This document shows, piece after piece, positions 60,487 through 64,000 of a stretch of 64,000 nucleotides of DNA. Under the pieces are notes generated by a model, which saw only the letters and a list, made by a program, of their open reading frames with translations, had not been told where the DNA came from and did no database searches. The translations under genes and the position numbers were made by a program. Position 1 is the stretch's first letter. Each line of letters opens with the position of its first letter. Source of the stretch: Apostichopus japonicus (taxonomy: Eukaryota; Echinodermata; Holothuroidea; Aspidochirotida; Stichopodidae); assembly GCF_037975245.1 (NCBI RefSeq), contig NC_092570.1, forward strand, positions 5,337,001 through 5,401,000. The letters run 5' to 3'.

Positions 60487-60727
60487 AGGTATGCTGTATT
60501 GGCCCCAAATATGCTAGATATTCAAATATGGTCACCTTTGGTCCAAATTCTTCAACTGGTTTTATAACAACATGGTGAAATTTTCCCCACTGGGACATTC
60601 TGTCCCTCTTGGGTGTACCTTAAAAATCTCTGAGAACACTTTGGAGAGTAAAGACCTTCAGGAAAGTACTTTTTGAAAACTTCTAGCAATTATAGCGTGC
60701 TATAATTTGGGGCCTATACAGACTACG
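60487..60727. mobile_element. TTAA-flanked MITE, copy 3
   Basis: Starts AGGTATGCTGTATTGGCCCC after TTAA (60483-60486); same interior as copy 2, with the last bases of the right end altered (GACTACG). In intron 3 of the KDM6/UTX gene. Confidence 0.72.
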
Positions 60728-61621
60728 TAAGTAAGTACTAGTAAGACCTAAGGGGTCACTGCAAACTCAGCTGCGACGTCCGCGATGGACAGGGATTCGT
60801 TGTGTTCAGTCAAGCATAGCTTATTATAACCTGACCCACCTCTCCCACCTCTTCGGAATGATTCCAAAGTATGCAAAGCCATTGACAGTGACAGACTGAA
60901 GTCCTGTAAAGGACAACAATAGATCTATCGCATCGTAAACTATCAGCACAGCACTTCTTTGATTTTTGTTAATGTTAACCTCGTGATCTTTTACGGCACT
61001 GTACTGTACAACAATAGTATTGCGATGAGCAATGCAATCACTGCAACAGCTTGAACGATCGCAAACTTAAGTGCAATAAAAACAAGGTGTGATAATTCCC
61101 GCGTGGTGTTTTTTTTTCTTTTTTCACAGTTACCTGTGAAATAATATCAGACAGCAATACAGGATGTTATCATCAAAACAGATGCAAATTTGTACGTTTG
61201 CAACTTTTGTAGACATGTAATCTATTATTTGCACTGTCATCTAGGACACTAAGATGTTTTTTTACAGGGATACACTCACGCAACCCCCCTTTCACGGAGT
61301 AGCAACCAACTCTGTGAAAATGTACAAGCCCCTCTCAGTTAGTAAGTAGTATTATTTGTGGGGGGCTTTGCACTAAACCGTGACAAGATTCTAACCATCA
61401 GAAACATCAAATTCTTTTAATATAACTTTCCATCAAGAATCAGTTAAATGCAACACATTCTTGGAATCCGATTCAGCAATATTTTGGCGTATCTCTCGAT
61501 TATTTATCTTTTCATGGGGAAAACATTTTAAACACGTAGGCTTTCTCACGTAGGCTTTCAGGTAGGCTTTCATCGTAGAGGCTAGGCTAGTACTATATAT
61601 ACAAAATTTACTTCGCTCCTC

Positions 61622-62611
61622 GCTTACCTGTCTCCTCACAACCTTAGCACCTCATTCTACCGTGCCTATAAAGTCCTGGTAAATAAATAACACTGTGCGC
61701 CCTCTATGACCGGACCCCCCTTCCGGTCCCTCCTCCTTTTTTTTCATTCTACCATTCCAAGTGCCTGTACACGCATATTTTTCTTGTGGATAGTTTCCTT
61801 GGAAAATTGTCTTGGTTTTCTTCAACGATCGCCGGAAGTTTTTTAGCTTCGGATCTTTAGAAGTTTGACAGTCCTTTCCTGACCGATAAGTATCCTTTTT
61901 GTCAAAAAGGGAGGGTTTTGTGGACTGTCTTCGTAGTGCGTTTCCTCCTCGGGTTGGTTTGCGGCGGGGTTAGCAGTTCCGCGAAACTGCCTAGGTTCCC
62001 GCCCTATTCCTCCCCACGCTAAAGCGTGTTGTTGTTATTGTGTTTTCTTAGCTTGTTTACTAGCTTTCTTCCCCCCAATTAGTCTCTCTCGTCCCCCTTT
62101 TGGGGATTCATATTGCTCACTTATATTCACTCTTTTTCGTATGTATTTCTCGCTCTCTCATTTTCGTTTCAGCTTGCATTTTCATGTTAGGCCACCACGT
62201 AGCGTTACCTTGTTTACCGTTGCTAGGTTATGCTACGCTCCACCTAAGCCTAATTCCCTCCCTAGTTCTCCCTTCTTACGTTAAGCTTCTATTGTTGTTC
62301 ATTTATCACTAAGAAGTAATCTTCCTTAATCCGGTTATTCAGCATGTCACGCAATCCATTGAAGTGCATCAACTGCTCTATGTTTCGCCCAGGCAGAGCC
62401 TGGGACGAACACGACCTTTGTCCAAAATGCAGATCCTGCACTCGACGAGACCCCTGCCTGGTGTGTATTAAGTTTACACCAGCTCAGTGGCACCAGCTCA
62501 GTGGGACCGGAAGGGGGGTCCGGTCATAGAGGGCGCACAGTGTTATTTATTTACCAGGACTTTATAGGCACGGTAGAATGAGGTGCTAAGGTTGTGAGGA
62601 GACAGGTAAGC
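61622..62611. mobile_element. 990-bp element with 109-bp perfect terminal inverted repeats
   Basis: Left repeat 61622-61730 and right repeat 62503-62611 are identical when inverted; weaker pairing (ATTTAC) continues outside. No target duplication found. The interior is unlike the flanks and carries a 61-codon Cys-rich ORF. Long inverted termini, no duplication and a zinc-ribbon-like ORF fit a deleted DIRS-type (tyrosine recombinase) retrotransposon, but a foldback or MITE-type DNA element is possible. Confidence 0.75.
62344..62529 (+). CDS. Cys-rich 61-aa ORF inside the inverted-repeat element
   Basis: Has CX2C pairs at CINC, CPKC and CLVC with an intervening CTRRDPC, suggesting a zinc-ribbon-like fold. 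The end of the ORF runs into the right inverted repeat (from 62503), so it looks like the N-terminal stub of a longer element protein (gag-like) cut short by an internal deletion. Not a host gene in my reading; expression unknown. Confidence 0.45.
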   Translation: MSRNPLKCINCSMFRPGRAWDEHDLCPKCRSCTRRDPCLVCIKFTPAQWHQLSGTGRGVRS

Positions 62612-63660
62612 TCGTCACTCGTAAATATCCAAACCAGTAAGTTTTGGAATAACCATGGTAGGCTAGGCCTAAGTATTCTCACAAATATTTGTAAGTAGTT
62701 TGTTTACTTGTTCTTTTGTTTCAGTAGAACAGATATTTAAAAGCAATTATTCAATAAATAACATCATTCAATATTAGCAAAAGCTTTGTTGCAAGCTCTT
62801 TCAGGTAGTTCAACTGACACTGTATGTTAGCTTCCAATCTTTTATCATACAGTTTGACTCCTTAGTTCCCAGGATAGATGAGGAGTTCAAATTCATTTTG
62901 GGATATCTCGTGAAAGGCAACCATTAGAGACATATGCTCATATGTGAATGGGGAATGGTGGGAATTGACTTACCTAGCAAATTGCATTTCAGTGGCTCCT
63001 CACTTTTGACACAGATGTTTATAACTCTATTTGTAACCCTACCAAGGAGCAAGTAGCCAAAATTTGTGATAGAAATTAAGACTCAAAGTAAGAGTATAGG
63101 CCCACTACCAACATGACACTAATGGAATCAAGAGGAACACCTAGCTTGTACGAGTTTTGGCAGGAAACTATCCTTCATAGCTACCTTACTAAACTCCATG
63201 ATGTTAAACATAGGAAACTATATTCTTCACCAAAATCCATTCCCTTAAAAGCCATGTACCATTCCTGTCATCCACTATTCTTTTTTTGTCAGTATTAATG
63301 TAAACCAATGCCAAGATTAGCGGAAACTAAAGATGGCTACAATTTTATCTTTTTTTTTCTTGTGGCTACTACAACAATGTAGTATATACTATTGTACTAC
63401 ACGTGTTAGAACTTACAGTGTATATGGACAACAGCTCAGACCACAGTTAGTAAGCAGTGCTGTATACATTGACATGCAGACCTTGACTTCTTCAGATAAA
63501 CTGCCCCCCCCCCCTCCCGCCATCAAGGATTGTTTTGAGGGGTGCAGTGGAGAAGGGTAAGTTTGAACGTGACTCTTAAAATAATCATAATAAAATAATA
63601 CTGTTAGCAAACTGCTTATCCACTAGAGAGCTTGTGTAAGAGAATGTGTAAAAGTGAGTT

Positions 63661-63835
63661 GGCCTGACGTTTCGATCCTAGCAGGATTTTCTTCAGAGGC
63701 TAAATGACAAGTAACAGTAGGTTAAAAAACAAGCACCGACCGAATACAGACAGGTTAATGAGCATGCTCATTAACTTGTCTGTATTCTGTGCGTGTTTTT
63801 GTACCTTCTGTTACTGTTACTTGTCATTAAGCCTC
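63661..63835 (-). mobile_element. Penelope-like terminus: palindrome plus hammerhead-like motif
   Basis: Arms 63696-63764 and 63765-63835 form a near-perfect palindrome centred on GCATGC with no spacer. Just outside, the minus strand of 63700-63662 reads GCCT-CTGAAGA-..ATCC-TGCTA-GGAT..-GAAA-CGTC-AGGC, the order of stems and core of a hammerhead ribozyme with a minimal stem III, as known from Penelope-like elements. One extra A follows the CTGAAGA core and one closing pair is lost. Confidence 0.5.
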
Positions 63836-64000
63836 TTAAAATAGTCATGTTAGACACTTGACAGCTCTTGGGCCTGCAGGCCACGTTACTTCCACCATTC
63901 GATATCTTTTTTTTGCATATTAAAGTCATGTGCGAAAGTTGTCATTTTACTATAAACAAGGCATAGTGTATTGTATGCGCAAAGAAACATCTTGCAAAGT

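Larger units (their letters stand above)
59725..64000. other. KDM6/UTX intron 3 (continues past window)
   Basis: No exon 4 recognised. Contains the hairpin, a TTAA MITE, the long-inverted-repeat element and the Penelope-like palindrome listed separately; also a C run at 63504-63515. Confidence 0.55.

Overview
The window is eukaryotic nuclear DNA from an animal. Genes are split into short exons with GT/AG introns, non-coding DNA is AT-rich and full of microsatellites and DNA transposons, and all recognised proteins are conserved metazoan ones. I infer a non-vertebrate animal, plausibly an echinoderm or other invertebrate deuterostome, from the gene families and the repeat character. The sequence alone does not fix the species.

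Layout. (1) 1-29308, + strand: the C-terminal part of the 26S proteasome subunit PSMD1/Rpn2 in 12 exons; the N-terminal part lies before the window. An 18.6-kb intron (4671-23232) carries, on the opposite strand, a complete two-exon class A aminergic G-protein-coupled receptor (6937-8689, 394 aa), and also a nest of hAT-like transposons (10537-12725). (2) 29309-33086: the region between the convergent 3' ends of PSMD1 and the next gene, with a 478-bp hAT-like element. (3) 33087-44727, - strand: a complete 17-exon ALG9 gene (587 aa), an ER mannosyltransferase of N-glycan precursor assembly. Its introns hold two minisatellites, a hAT-like element, a LINE 3' end and a partial exon duplication. 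(4) 44728-52060: intergenic, packed with hAT-like elements, one of them inserted inside another with both target duplications intact. (5) 52061-end, + strand: the first three coding exons of a KDM6/UTX-type histone H3K27 demethylase. The rest lies beyond the window; intron 3 holds a long-inverted-repeat element and a Penelope-like palindrome.

The four genes do not form a pathway; they are housekeeping or signalling genes that happen to be neighbours. Exon boundaries were derived by hand from splice signals, reading phase and remembered family sequence, and every exon chain closes in frame. The most notable non-genic content is a set of short non-autonomous hAT-like elements. Five copies (two of them the outer and inner members of one nest) plus a second nest's inner member are bounded by exact 8-bp duplications, and most carry long G or C runs just inside their ends. 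Other notable items are partial exon-plus-donor tandem duplications in both PSMD1 and ALG9, a composite tRNA-like repeat present twice, a 109-bp perfect inverted-repeat element with a Cys-rich ORF, and a hammerhead-like motif beside a large palindrome.
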